Assembly: GCA_049647265.1 (NCBI GenBank)
Contig: JBARXJ010000066.1
Span: forward strand, 77,359 to 141,358
Direction of reading: 5' to 3'
Source of the DNA: JAAURB01 sp049647265
GTDB taxonomy: Bacteria; Cyanobacteriota; Cyanobacteriia; Cyanobacteriales; Microcoleaceae
Length of the DNA stretch: 64,000 nt
In this document: piece after piece, positions 27,233-36,791 of the stretch
Position numbering within the stretch: the stretch's first letter is position 1
How the letters are laid out: each line of letters begins with the position of its first letter
Program-made: the position numbers and the translations under genes
Notes under the pieces: model-generated
Told to the model about the DNA's origin: nothing
Seen by the model: only the letters and a program-made list of their open reading frames with translations
Database searches by the model: none

Positions 27233-30200
27233 ATGAAAACAAATAACTTCATTAAACCGTTAAAAAAGCTGAGCTTTTGCTTATTTGTTTACCTAATATT
27301 TTTATCAAGAGTTGGAGTAACAGAATCAATTGATGAAAAGAGATTTCAGTTACAGCAAATCGATACTATTTCCCAACACAATAAAACTCATAGAAACCCA
27401 CAACTACTTTTTAATGAAGCAGAAAAGCTAGTACAGCAGAGAACACTTCAATCTCATTTACAAGCACTTGAAAAATACATTGAAGCGCGATTAAAATGGC
27501 AGAAATTAGGAGATCGGAATAAAGAAGCATTAACTTTACTGAAAATCGGTGAAACTTATAAAAATATAGGTGCAATTACACCCGCATTAGAAAATTATAA
27601 AAGCGCTTTAAATTTATATCAACAATTAGAAAAGCCGCTTCAAAAAGCATTAATCCTCAATCAAATGGGAGAAGCTTATATCGCTGAATTAGAGCAATTA
27701 GAAGAAGAAAAATATTTTGCATTAGTTAATAATTTATCGATAAATTCTCGCTGGCAAGATTTATTTTTAGATAAACAACAAAACAATAGTAAAAAAGCTT
27801 TAGAACTTTATCAGCAATCTTTAGAAATTTACCAGAAGCTTAATAATGACTCTGATTCTAATATTGATCAATTTATAGTCCGTCAAGCAGAAGCAAATCT
27901 TCTCAATAAAATGGCTCAAGTTGATGATAATGATGATGATGAGAAAGAACAATTACTGCAAAAATCTTTAGCAATTTATCAAGCAATTGGCGACAAACAA
28001 GGAGAAGCATTAGTTTTAGGTTATCTGAGTGAATTAAACCGAATAAAATACAGCAATTATCAAGCGGCAGAAGAGCAATTTAATCAAGCTATTACTATTT
28101 ACACAGAAATTGCTAACTCCTCAAACTATGATAATTTTACGGCACGTCAAGCTGAAGCAAACTTATTAAGAATGGCTGCTGACTATTGGTGGTTAGAGAA
28201 TCAACAAAAAGCTTTAGAATATTATAATCAGTCTTTAATAGTTTATAGAAATATTGAGGATAAACAGGGAGAAGCACAAACTCTCAGTAGCATAGCTGAT
28301 AATTATGCTGAGTTAGAAAATAGAGAAAAACAATCAGAGTTTTATACTCAAGCATTACTAATTTATCAGGAAATTGAGGATAGAATTGGAGAAGCTAAAG
28401 TTTTGAATAGCTTAGGCGATATTTATTATCTTTCAGAAGATATAGAAAAATCTTTAGAATACTATAGGCAAACATTAGAAAAGAATAAAGAAATCAGTCA
28501 ATTTTACACTCAATTAAAAGACTCAGAAACAGCATTAACCTTTGACTACCGTCAGCCTATTATTTTATTTAAGATTGGAAAGCTTTATTCTCAATTAGAA
28601 AATGATGCCAATGAATTAGAGGTATATAATCAAGCCAGAGAAATTTATCAAAAATGGGAAGACGCAGAAGGCGAAACAAATTTTCTGATTGAAGTAGCGA
28701 AACGTTACAGCAGGCAAGAAAACTCCGAAAGAATGCTAGAGTTTTTAAACGATGCTGTTGCAGTTTACCAAGAAAAGGATAATCTGTTTGAAAAGGCAAA
28801 TCTCTTACGCAATCAAATTGCGAATCTTTATTTTTATAGTTTGAAAGATATAGAAAAAGGATTTAATACACTAAATCAAGCACTTACAATTTATCAAGAA
28901 ATCGGTAATTTTGCCAAAGTTGCACAGACTTTTGATAAAATTGGTAATTTTTATCTTGATATTTCTGAAAACCAATTAGAAAACAAAGAAAAAGCGATAG
29001 AGTTTTATAATCAAGCTGTTACTATTTATCATAATATTCAAGATTTTGATTCAGAAAGATTTACACTGACAAAGATTGGTGAGATATACTACGAAATCGG
29101 TAATAAAGAGAAAGCATTAGAAGCATTTAACCAAGCAGGAAAAGTTCATAAACAAAGTGGTGAGTATGAAAAAGCAATCAATACTTTAATTGAGATTGCT
29201 CAAACCTATACAGATTGGGGAGAAAAAGAAACAGCATTAGAATTCTATCAGCAAATTATTCCCATCTCTAAACAATTAGGAGATTACAAAAGAGAAGCAT
29301 TGACTTTAAGAATAATGGCTCAGCTTTACTATGAATTAGAAGATGTAAATAAAGCGATAGAAACGTTTAATCAAGCACGAAAAGTTTATCAAAAAAATAA
29401 TGATAACTCAGGGGAAGCCTGGACAATTTATGAAATTGGTAAAAACTATACAATATTAGGCGATTTTAAAAAAGCAATAGACTTTTATCAGCAAGCTTTA
29501 CCAATGTATGAGCAGGAAATAGATGCAGCTTGGCGAGAAGAGAGAAGCCTTGATATGTTGATAAGAATGAGTCGAATTTATGCTTATTTAGGAGAGTCTG
29601 AAAAAGCTTTAAACTACTGTAATAAATCATTAAATTATGCTCAAAAAATGTTTCAAGAAAAACGAATTAATAATTCAGAAAGATTTAGGGAAATCGGTAA
29701 ACTTTGCTATCAAATTGGTCAGAAACAAATAGCTTTCAAATCCTTTAAGCAATATGAAATAATTTATCAACAAATTGGACAAGATAGAGCAGTATTGGGT
29801 TTGATGCGTATTGGTGAAGATTATACGGAGTTAGGAGATTTTGAGCAAGCATTAGAGTATTTAAATAGAGCGAGAAAAATCTATCAAGAAACTGGTTTTA
29901 ATGAAGGAGAAATAGATAATATTAGTTGGATTGCCAGAATTTATAATAATGGCGGAAATTATCAGCAAGCTATTAGTTATTTGAATCAAGGATTAAAAGT
30001 TGCTCAGCAAATTAATAACCAAACGAAAGAAGCATCTATACTGACTGAAATCGCTGATATCTACTCTGAGTTAGAAGATGAAGAAAATGCTTTTAAATTT
30101 TATAATCAAGCGTTGAGTCTTTATAAACAATTGAATAATTATAGACAACAAACTGAACTTTTAGAGAAAATCGGTCAGTTTTATCAGCAGTCTGGAGAGT

Positions 30201-32188
30201 TAGAAAAAGCCTTAACTTTTTTCCAGCAAGCGCTAGCAATTGCCTCTAAAAATAACTTTTATGATCGTTCAAATCATTCTAGAAATGTTGCTAAAGTTTA
30301 CTTTGAACTGGGGGAATTAGACAAATCATTAGATTATTTCAAACAAGCGCTTAAATCTCCTAATGCTCTTTCTTCTCTGTATACAGAAATAGGTAAAGTT
30401 TATTCTGATTTAGGAGAACTTGAACAAGCTTTGAAGTCTTTTAATAATTCCTTAGATTTACAGGAAAATAACTATTCAGAATATAGAGCAGAAAATTACT
30501 TTGGAATTGCTAAAGTTGAACGAAAAAAGAATAATTACAATATAGCTTTAACTCATATTAAAATAGCAATTGGTTTAATTGAAGAAACCAGAATAACTAA
30601 AAATTCTCCCGAAGAACGTCTTACCTTTTTCGCCTCCAAACAAGATTATTATGAATTCTATATTGACTTATTAATGGAACTACATCAACAAAATCAGAAC
30701 TCAGGATATGATGCTGAAGCATTTAATATTAGTGAACGTTCTAAAGCAAGAAGTCTACTTGAACTACTCACAGAAGCTAACGTTGATATCCGTAAAGGAG
30801 TCGAACCAGAATTAGTAATTCAAGAACAAAGTTTACAGCAACAATTGGATACAGTAGAACGCCGAAGAATAGAACTTTATAACAGCGAAAATGATAACTT
30901 AGAACAAAAAGCAGCGATTGAACAAGAACGTCAATATCTTTTACATAAATACGAAGAAGTTCAAACTGAGATTCGTGAAAAAAGTCCAAACTATGCAGCT
31001 ATTACTCAACCTCAACCTCTGACTTTAAAACAAATTCAACAACAAATTTTAGATGAAGATACTTTATTATTACAATACTATTTAGGAGAAAAACGGAGCT
31101 TTGTTTGGGCAATTACGAAGGATAGTATAACTAGCTATCAACTCCCCTCAAAGGAATTGATTGAGCCAGAAGTCCGGAACTTTATCCGTCAAATTATCAT
31201 GAGTAAAAGAGGAGGTTTTAAACAGTTATCTCAGACATCAAAATCTCTCTATAAAATGATTTTAGCGCCTATAGAAAATCAACTGAATTACCGACGTTTA
31301 GCGATTGTGAGTGATGGAATTTTACATTATATTCCCTTTGCTGCTTTGTCTCAACCTGCTGCTTCATCAGAAACAGAGTATCTACCTCTAATAGAAAAAT
31401 ATGAAATTGTTAATCTTCCTTCTGCATCGACTCTCGGTATTTTACGGCAAGAATATCAACAACAACCTGCATCTAAAACGATTGCAATTCTTGCTGATCC
31501 TGTTTTTAGTTCAGAAGATGATCGATTACAAAATACCACTTCTGTTGAGAATGAAACTTGGGAACAATATCAGCTAAATCGTGCTAGCAGACAATTAGAT
31601 ATTGGCGTATGGAATCGACTCCCAGCGACTCGCACAGAAGCCGAAGCTATTCTAAGTCTTATCCCTGAATCTGAAAGTTATTATGCTCTAGATTTTGCGG
31701 CAAATCGAACCGCTGTAACTAATTCTCAATTGAATCAATATCAAATTATTCACTTTGCCACTCACGGATTATTTAATAGTATTAATCCTGAACTTTCTGG
31801 GATAATTTTATCAATGATTGATTCTCAGGGAAATCCTTTGAATGGTTTCTTACGTTTACATGACATTTTTAATCTTAATTTTTCGGCTGATTTAGTTGTA
31901 CTCAGTGCTTGTCAAACCGGACTCGGTAAACAAGTCAAAGGAGAAGGATTAATAGGATTAACAAGGGGTTTTATGTATGCAGGAACCCCTCGAGTATTAG
32001 TCAGTTTATGGAATGTTGATGATGTGGCAACCGCCGAAATGATGACAAGATTTTACCGTTTATTATTAACAGAAAAATTATCAGCTACAGCAGCATTAAA
32101 ACAGGCACAATTGGAGATGCAAACTGAGACGGAATGGAAATCTCCTTATTATTGGGCGGCTTTCACATTGCAAGGGGAGTGGCAGTAA
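27233..32188 (+). CDS. Large exported TPR-CHAT protein (caspase-like)
   Basis: The 1651-residue protein has an N-terminal signal-like segment (LSFCLFVYLIFLSRVGVTES, about 14-33). A long array of TPR-type helical pairs runs from about 60 to 1150, with repeated A-x-E-x-Y-x-Q-A-L-x-I-Y patterns. A glutamate/glutamine-rich coiled coil (about 1190-1250) leads into a CHAT domain (about 1270-1651). The catalytic dyad is complete: H1511 in IIHFATHGLF and C1560 in VVLSACQTGLG. CHAT domains are caspase/separase-fold proteases or their relatives. The ATG follows the TAA of the REC-GGDEF-EAL gene with no gap, so expression is almost certainly coupled. It likely acts in the periplasm or at the membrane if the signal is used. 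Its substrate is unknown. Confidence 0.9.
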   Translation: MKTNNFIKPLKKLSFCLFVYLIFLSRVGVTESIDEKRFQLQQIDTISQHNKTHRNPQLLFNEAEKLVQQRTLQSHLQALEKYIEARLKWQKLGDRNKEALTLLKIGETYKNIGAITPALENYKSALNLYQQLEKPLQKALILNQMGEAYIAELEQLEEEKYFALVNNLSINSRWQDLFLDKQQNNSKKALELYQQSLEIYQKLNNDSDSNIDQFIVRQAEANLLNKMAQVDDNDDDEKEQLLQKSLAIYQAIGDKQGEALVLGYLSELNRIKYSNYQAAEEQFNQAITIYTEIANSSNYDNFTARQAEANLLRMAADYWWLENQQKALEYYNQSLIVYRNIEDKQGEAQTLSSIADNYAELENREKQSEFYTQALLIYQEIEDRIGEAKVLNSLGDIYYLSEDIEKSLEYYRQTLEKNKEISQFYTQLKDSETALTFDYRQPIILFKIGKLYSQLENDANELEVYNQAREIYQKWEDAEGETNFLIEVAKRYSRQENSERMLEFLNDAVAVYQEKDNLFEKANLLRNQIANLYFYSLKDIEKGFNTLNQALTIYQEIGNFAKVAQTFDKIGNFYLDISENQLENKEKAIEFYNQAVTIYHNIQDFDSERFTLTKIGEIYYEIGNKEKALEAFNQAGKVHKQSGEYEKAINTLIEIAQTYTDWGEKETALEFYQQIIPISKQLGDYKREALTLRIMAQLYYELEDVNKAIETFNQARKVYQKNNDNSGEAWTIYEIGKNYTILGDFKKAIDFYQQALPMYEQEIDAAWREERSLDMLIRMSRIYAYLGESEKALNYCNKSLNYAQKMFQEKRINNSERFREIGKLCYQIGQKQIAFKSFKQYEIIYQQIGQDRAVLGLMRIGEDYTELGDFEQALEYLNRARKIYQETGFNEGEIDNISWIARIYNNGGNYQQAISYLNQGLKVAQQINNQTKEASILTEIADIYSELEDEENAFKFYNQALSLYKQLNNYRQQTELLEKIGQFYQQSGELEKALTFFQQALAIASKNNFYDRSNHSRNVAKVYFELGELDKSLDYFKQALKSPNALSSLYTEIGKVYSDLGELEQALKSFNNSLDLQENNYSEYRAENYFGIAKVERKKNNYNIALTHIKIAIGLIEETRITKNSPEERLTFFASKQDYYEFYIDLLMELHQQNQNSGYDAEAFNISERSKARSLLELLTEANVDIRKGVEPELVIQEQSLQQQLDTVERRRIELYNSENDNLEQKAAIEQERQYLLHKYEEVQTEIREKSPNYAAITQPQPLTLKQIQQQILDEDTLLLQYYLGEKRSFVWAITKDSITSYQLPSKELIEPEVRNFIRQIIMSKRGGFKQLSQTSKSLYKMILAPIENQLNYRRLAIVSDGILHYIPFAALSQPAASSETEYLPLIEKYEIVNLPSASTLGILRQEYQQQPASKTIAILADPVFSSEDDRLQNTTSVENETWEQYQLNRASRQLDIGVWNRLPATRTEAEAILSLIPESESYYALDFAANRTAVTNSQLNQYQIIHFATHGLFNSINPELSGIILSMIDSQGNPLNGFLRLHDIFNLNFSADLVVLSACQTGLGKQVKGEGLIGLTRGFMYAGTPRVLVSLWNVDDVATAEMMTRFYRLLLTEKLSATAALKQAQLEMQTETEWKSPYYWAAFTLQGEWQ

Positions 32189-32316
32189 AGCAGGAGTTGA
32201 ATACTCTTTTTAGAAATTAAAATATTGAGTTTTTAAAAAACATTAATTAACAATGATCATTCCCCGAGATCCAAGTATGCTAGAATAATAAGCTGGCTTT
32301 TTGACTACAGAAATAG

Positions 32317-32353
32317 CTCACTTCTGACCGAGAGAAGTGAGTTAATCGTTTTT
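32317..32353 (+). terminator. Hairpin with 9-bp stem, candidate terminator before agrE
   Basis: CTCACTTCT (32317-32325) pairs perfectly with AGAAGTGAG (32333-32341) around a 7-base loop, and TTAATCGTTTTT follows. It is 129 bases past the CHAT stop and 85 bases before agrE, so it could end the former or act in the leader of the latter. Confidence 0.55.
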
Positions 32354-32425
32354 GCAAGAGCAGCGCTATATGCGGCTGTAGTCTGTTGCTGCTAGTCCCT
32401 AATCATCTACAGTATCTACATTATT

Positions 32426-34534
32426 ATGACAGATTCGATTCGTATTCTCATGTGTTCTCCAGACCACTACGATGTGGACTATGTGATTAACCCCTGGATG
32501 GAGGGCAATATTCACCGATCTTCGCAAAGCAGAGCTGCTGAACAATGGCAAAAGCTTTACCATGTAATCAAAGATCATGCTGTGGTTGATTTAGTTGACC
32601 CGGCAAAAGGCTGGCCAGATATGGTATTTACTGCCAACGCTGGGTTAGTACTGGATAAAACAGTTGTATTGAGTCGGTTTTATCATAAAGAACGTCAAGG
32701 TGAAGAACCCTATTTCAAAAAGTGGTTTGAAAGTCAAGGATTTACCGTTCATGAACTGCCAAAAGAACTCCCTTTTGAAGGGGCAGGAGACGCATTATTT
32801 GACCGAGAAGGACGATATCTCTGGGCGGGATATGGCTTCCGTTCTGAATTAGACTCCCATCCGTTACTCGCACAATGGCTGAATATCGAAGTATTATCTT
32901 TACGGTTAATGGATGAAAGATTTTATCATCTTGATACCTGTTTTTGTCCCCTGGAAGGCGGTTATTTACTCTATTATCCCCCCGCATTTGATTCTTATTC
33001 AAACCGTTTAATAGAACTGCGAGTGCCACCCGAAAAACGGATTGCCATTGAGGAACCCGATGCCATTAACTTCGCTTGCAATGCGGTTAATATTAATCAA
33101 ACCGTTATTGTTAATAAAGTCAGCGACAGCCTCAAATCTCGCTTTGCAGAAGTCGGTTTTAATGTGATTGAAACCCCCTTAACTGAATTCCTCAAAGCCG
33201 GTGGGGCAGCCAAATGTCTAACGTTGCGGGTAACTGAACCTGTGATTGAAGATCGACACGCCGCTGTTCGAGTCGAAAGCCGTAATGTTCGGATGCAAGG
33301 ACATTTACTCGATGCAGGTTTAATTAACCGTGCCTTAGACTTAGTGGTAGAAGGGGGCGGTAGTTTCCAAGTTCAACGCTTCCATCTGGGAGAACAACGT
33401 CAAAGTACTTCTGAAGCCGATATCAAGATTTCTGCCCCATCTCATGAAGTGATGGAAGAGATCATGAGTCAGTTAATTGAAATTGGCGTTATCTCTATTT
33501 CAGAAGATCCCGCAGATGCCAAACTTGAACCCGTACAAATGGATGGCGTTGGCCCCGATAACTTCTACGTCACCACCATTTATCCTACAGAAGTACGAGT
33601 GAATAACCAGTGGATCAAAGTTCAAAATCAGAGAATGGATGGGGCGATCGCCATTACCGAAGACTCAGGCCGCATTAATGCCCGGTGTAAACTATTGCGA
33701 GATCTCAAACTCGGGGAACAGGTTGTGGTTGATATTGCCGGTATCCGTACCATTCGTAAAACCGAGTCCCGCGAACAACGTAGTAATCAAGAATTTAGCT
33801 TTATGTCGGCGGGGGTATCGAGTGAACGCCGAGTTGAATTAATTGTAGAACAAGTGGCTTGGGAATTTCGCCAAATTCGCGATCGCGGCGGTAAAGTGGT
33901 CGTCACCGCAGGGCCTGTTGTCATCCACACCGGCGGCGCACAACATCTCTCTCGCCTCATTCGTGAAGGCTATATTCAAGGGTTACTGGGCGGAAATGCG
34001 ATCGCAGTCCATGATATCGAACAATCAATGATGGGGACTTCCCTCGGCGTTGATATGAAGCAAGGGACTGCTGTTAAAGGCGGACATCGTCACCACCTCA
34101 AAGCCATCAATACCATTCGGCGCTGCGGTAGTATTGCCAATGCAGTTGAACGCGGGATATTGACTTCCGGTGTCATGTACGAATGCGTTAAAAATAACGT
34201 TCCCTTTTCTTTAGCGGGTTCCATTCGTGATGATGGCCCCCTACCGGATACGGAAATGGATCTGATTCGCGCCCAACAAGATTATACAGAATTGTTAAAA
34301 GGGGCAGAAATGATTCTGATGTTATCCACCATGCTGCATTCAATTGGTGTCGGGAATATGACACCTGCCGGAGTGAAGATGGTCTGTGTGGATATTAACC
34401 CAGCGGTAGTGACTAAACTCAGCGATCGCGGTTCAGTTGAGTCTGTGGGCGTGGTGACCGATGTCGGACTGTTCTTAAGTTTGCTGACACAACAACTGGA
34501 TAAATTAACCAGTCCTTATGCTCATACTGTCTAG
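32426..34534 (+). CDS. agrE: Arginine dihydrolase / ornithine cyclodeaminase (AgrE/ArgZ type)
   Basis: The 702-residue protein has the two-domain layout of cyanobacterial AgrE/ArgZ. The N-terminal guanidine-modifying domain (about 1-280) starts with ILMCSPDHYDVDYVINPWME and contains FTANAGLVLD and the catalytic cysteine C264 in GGAAKCLTLRVTEP. It hydrolyses arginine to ornithine, CO2 and two ammonia. The rest (about 285-700) is the LOR/SDH-like TIGR00300 region, including VVVTAGPVVIHTGGAQHLS and LLGGNAIAVHDIE, which in AgrE converts ornithine to proline. These enzymes release nitrogen from arginine and cyanophycin and close the ornithine-ammonia cycle. It is transcribed as a single gene. It lies in the same window as the nitrate genes but is not adjacent to them. 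Confidence 0.92.
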   Translation: MTDSIRILMCSPDHYDVDYVINPWMEGNIHRSSQSRAAEQWQKLYHVIKDHAVVDLVDPAKGWPDMVFTANAGLVLDKTVVLSRFYHKERQGEEPYFKKWFESQGFTVHELPKELPFEGAGDALFDREGRYLWAGYGFRSELDSHPLLAQWLNIEVLSLRLMDERFYHLDTCFCPLEGGYLLYYPPAFDSYSNRLIELRVPPEKRIAIEEPDAINFACNAVNINQTVIVNKVSDSLKSRFAEVGFNVIETPLTEFLKAGGAAKCLTLRVTEPVIEDRHAAVRVESRNVRMQGHLLDAGLINRALDLVVEGGGSFQVQRFHLGEQRQSTSEADIKISAPSHEVMEEIMSQLIEIGVISISEDPADAKLEPVQMDGVGPDNFYVTTIYPTEVRVNNQWIKVQNQRMDGAIAITEDSGRINARCKLLRDLKLGEQVVVDIAGIRTIRKTESREQRSNQEFSFMSAGVSSERRVELIVEQVAWEFRQIRDRGGKVVVTAGPVVIHTGGAQHLSRLIREGYIQGLLGGNAIAVHDIEQSMMGTSLGVDMKQGTAVKGGHRHHLKAINTIRRCGSIANAVERGILTSGVMYECVKNNVPFSLAGSIRDDGPLPDTEMDLIRAQQDYTELLKGAEMILMLSTMLHSIGVGNMTPAGVKMVCVDINPAVVTKLSDRGSVESVGVVTDVGLFLSLLTQQLDKLTSPYAHTV

Positions 34535-34974
34535 CAATTTTTGCCGTACAGATAGTATAATGAAATTGGTAATACCCATCGGTCGCCCGGGCGGGGCTGG
34601 CGTGAAACTGGTATGTGGAATAAATGTCTAGACAACACCACATATCTGCCGATGTAAAACACCAAAGTACACGAAACTCTCAAGTTTACTTAGAGAAGTG
34701 CGTCACACATTTTCGATTAACTTGTAGAGGCGTTTATTTAACGTCTCTACTTAAACCTGTTATTAGTCTTTCAAGTCATAAATTTAGGGATATTCTGCAT
34801 TTCCCGATGGGTTGAAAGTTGAAACCAATACTTTAAATTGATAGCATTTTCTTCTCTATAGCAACAGTGAAAGAATGCAAGTGCGTAGTAATATAAGTTT
34901 GATTTTTCAGTATTTCCACTGACGATAAATATCCCGTGGAGAACCATTCTTAAACTATATCATTATTGGGTTTA
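34535..34974. other. Intergenic region with a 27-bp palindrome
   Basis: This 440-bp gap follows agrE. It contains a G/C-rich self-complementary stretch CGCCCGGGCG near 34585, the GTAGAGGCGT palindrome at 34724-34750, and then A/T-rich sequence before the EcsC-like gene. No coding potential was seen. Confidence 0.5.
34724..34750. repeat. 27-bp palindromic repeat (10-7-10)
   Basis: GTAGAGGCGT, seven A/T bases, ACGTCTCTAC. Arm sequence and arm-loop-arm lengths match 15925-15951. A half copy with only the left arm, GTAGAGACGT, is at 38771-38780. Confidence 0.75.
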
Positions 34975-36564
34975 ATGATGGTTACATCTTCTAGCAAACA
35001 ACAAAAATTAATCGAACTCGCGCAACAAGGACACCCCAAAGTTATTGCCGCCCTAATTAATAAACACCTAAAATCAAAAGGTATTGTTGTTAAGGTGACT
35101 TTAAAAGCAAATTGCCTCCAACTAACATTTGAAGCTGCTAAAATACCGCCTCAACAGATTTTAGTAGAATGGATTAAAAAATTTGCAACACAATTAGATG
35201 AAACAGCGGTTAAGCAGGTTAAAATTTATGGAAAAACAAGCGGGGATGATTTTATTCATTGGCAACAAGAGTTTGAACTTCCGATAGAAATCAATACCGA
35301 AGAAAGTGATTCTCATGCAATCGTTAAAGCAGAAGATTCTAATCTGCAAAAAAATCCTTTTTTAACCTCTATTTGGGGTTCGATGACAGGCTTAACTGAA
35401 AAAGCCGGAAAAACAGCAAATTTTGCCAGCCAAACCGTTACAAAAGTCACTGTAAAAGCAACAGAAACTGTGACACAAGTCACCACACAAACTCAGCAAG
35501 TCGTCGGTAATACGGCAAGCACAGTGACTCAAAATATTGTCAAAACTACAAATGATGTGGGTAAAACGGTAGTTGAAACAGCCAGTAATACAGGAAAAAT
35601 AGTAAGTTATGCCGCTATACAAACCACTGATAAAGTGGGCTCTGCAATGGCTTTTGTTAATCAGAGTCCGCTGCTACAATCTCTAACGAATGCATTAAAA
35701 GTAGATTGGTTAATAGATATTATTAATCAAGTTGATGTTGTCAAAGCTGAAACAGAAGTTAAACGCTTACAAGCACAATATCCAGATGAAGATCCCGGTC
35801 AAATTAGTCATAGAATTATCTTAAAAAAAGCATTATATGTGGGCGGAACAGGTATTGCGACGAGTTTAATTCCTGGGGTTGCCACCGCATTAATCACAGT
35901 AGATTTAGCCGCAACAACAGCAATACAAGCCGAGATGATTTATCAGATTGCCTGTGCCTATGGTTTTGATTTAGAATCACCCGCTCGTCAAGGAGAAATC
36001 GTTGCAGTTTTTGGCTTAGCATTGGGAGGAAGTCAAGCTATAAAAGCGGGAATAGGCTTACTTAAAAATGTACCAATTACGGGTGCAGTCATTAGCGGCA
36101 GTACTAATGCAGTCATGCTTTATGGATTAGGATATGCCGCGTGTAAATTTTATCAATCTCAACTTGAACCCGTAAAAATGGAAGCATATTTAGAAACAGC
36201 CGAAACTGAAATTCAACACTATTTAACCGCAGCAACCGATCAACAAGTCTTAATGGATCAAATCTTAGTGCATATGATTTTAGCAGGTAATCCTGGCAAA
36301 ACCTGGCAGCAAATTTTACCAGAATTAGAAGCAGCGCATCTGTGTTCAGCTTCTTTAAATATTATCGAACAAAATATTAAATCTCCCCCGACTTTAGAAA
36401 CCTTACTCCCACAAGTTAATCCAGATTTTGCGATAATCTTATTAGCACAATGCCAAAAAATCGCTGAAGTTGATGGGATTATTACCCCAGAAGAACAACG
36501 TTTAATAGAAACAATTACCCATACACTGAATCTCGATCCTTCTATTGATGCCAACTTAACCTAG
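34975..36564 (+). CDS. EcsC-like membrane-associated protein with TerB-like C-terminus
   Basis: The protein has about 529 residues from ATG 34975 (ATG 34978 and an upstream TTG are alternatives). Residues 5-110 form an N-terminal domain of unknown function. Residues about 135-235 are a striking low-complexity amphipathic stretch of Thr/Val/Gln repeats (TVTKVTVKATETVTQVTTQT and similar). Residues about 280-400 resemble EcsC/DUF697-like regions with hydrophobic helices, such as GTGIATSLIPGVATALITVD and VFGLALGGSQAIKAGIGLL. The C-terminus (about 430-525) contains IILLAQCQKIAEVDGIITPE, typical of TerB-like helical domains. No catalytic function can be assigned. Membrane association is inferred. 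Confidence 0.7.
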   Translation: MMVTSSSKQQKLIELAQQGHPKVIAALINKHLKSKGIVVKVTLKANCLQLTFEAAKIPPQQILVEWIKKFATQLDETAVKQVKIYGKTSGDDFIHWQQEFELPIEINTEESDSHAIVKAEDSNLQKNPFLTSIWGSMTGLTEKAGKTANFASQTVTKVTVKATETVTQVTTQTQQVVGNTASTVTQNIVKTTNDVGKTVVETASNTGKIVSYAAIQTTDKVGSAMAFVNQSPLLQSLTNALKVDWLIDIINQVDVVKAETEVKRLQAQYPDEDPGQISHRIILKKALYVGGTGIATSLIPGVATALITVDLAATTAIQAEMIYQIACAYGFDLESPARQGEIVAVFGLALGGSQAIKAGIGLLKNVPITGAVISGSTNAVMLYGLGYAACKFYQSQLEPVKMEAYLETAETEIQHYLTAATDQQVLMDQILVHMILAGNPGKTWQQILPELEAAHLCSASLNIIEQNIKSPPTLETLLPQVNPDFAIILLAQCQKIAEVDGIITPEEQRLIETITHTLNLDPSIDANLT

Positions 36565-36791
36565 CTTTACCCTTGTCGAGTCTTTTTTTATCATCCCAAA
36601 ATTTTTAGCCTGTTCTGTTAAAATCAAATGATACAAGCCACACCTTTACTCAGACGAACTTCATAACTTAAAACAAGCAGAGTGAGGTACGTTGCGGATG
36701 CATAAGATTTCTGCTGCAAATATTGGGATGATCTTGCTATCTTAAGAAACAGAAAGAAATTTCCATCATCACAATTTCCTCACCCTCAGTT

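Noticed and set aside
34560..34620. G/C-rich self-complementary stretch after agrE considered as a tRNA or terminator
   Set aside because: No cloverleaf, no T-loop consensus and no T-run; only a CGCCCGGGCG palindrome is visible.
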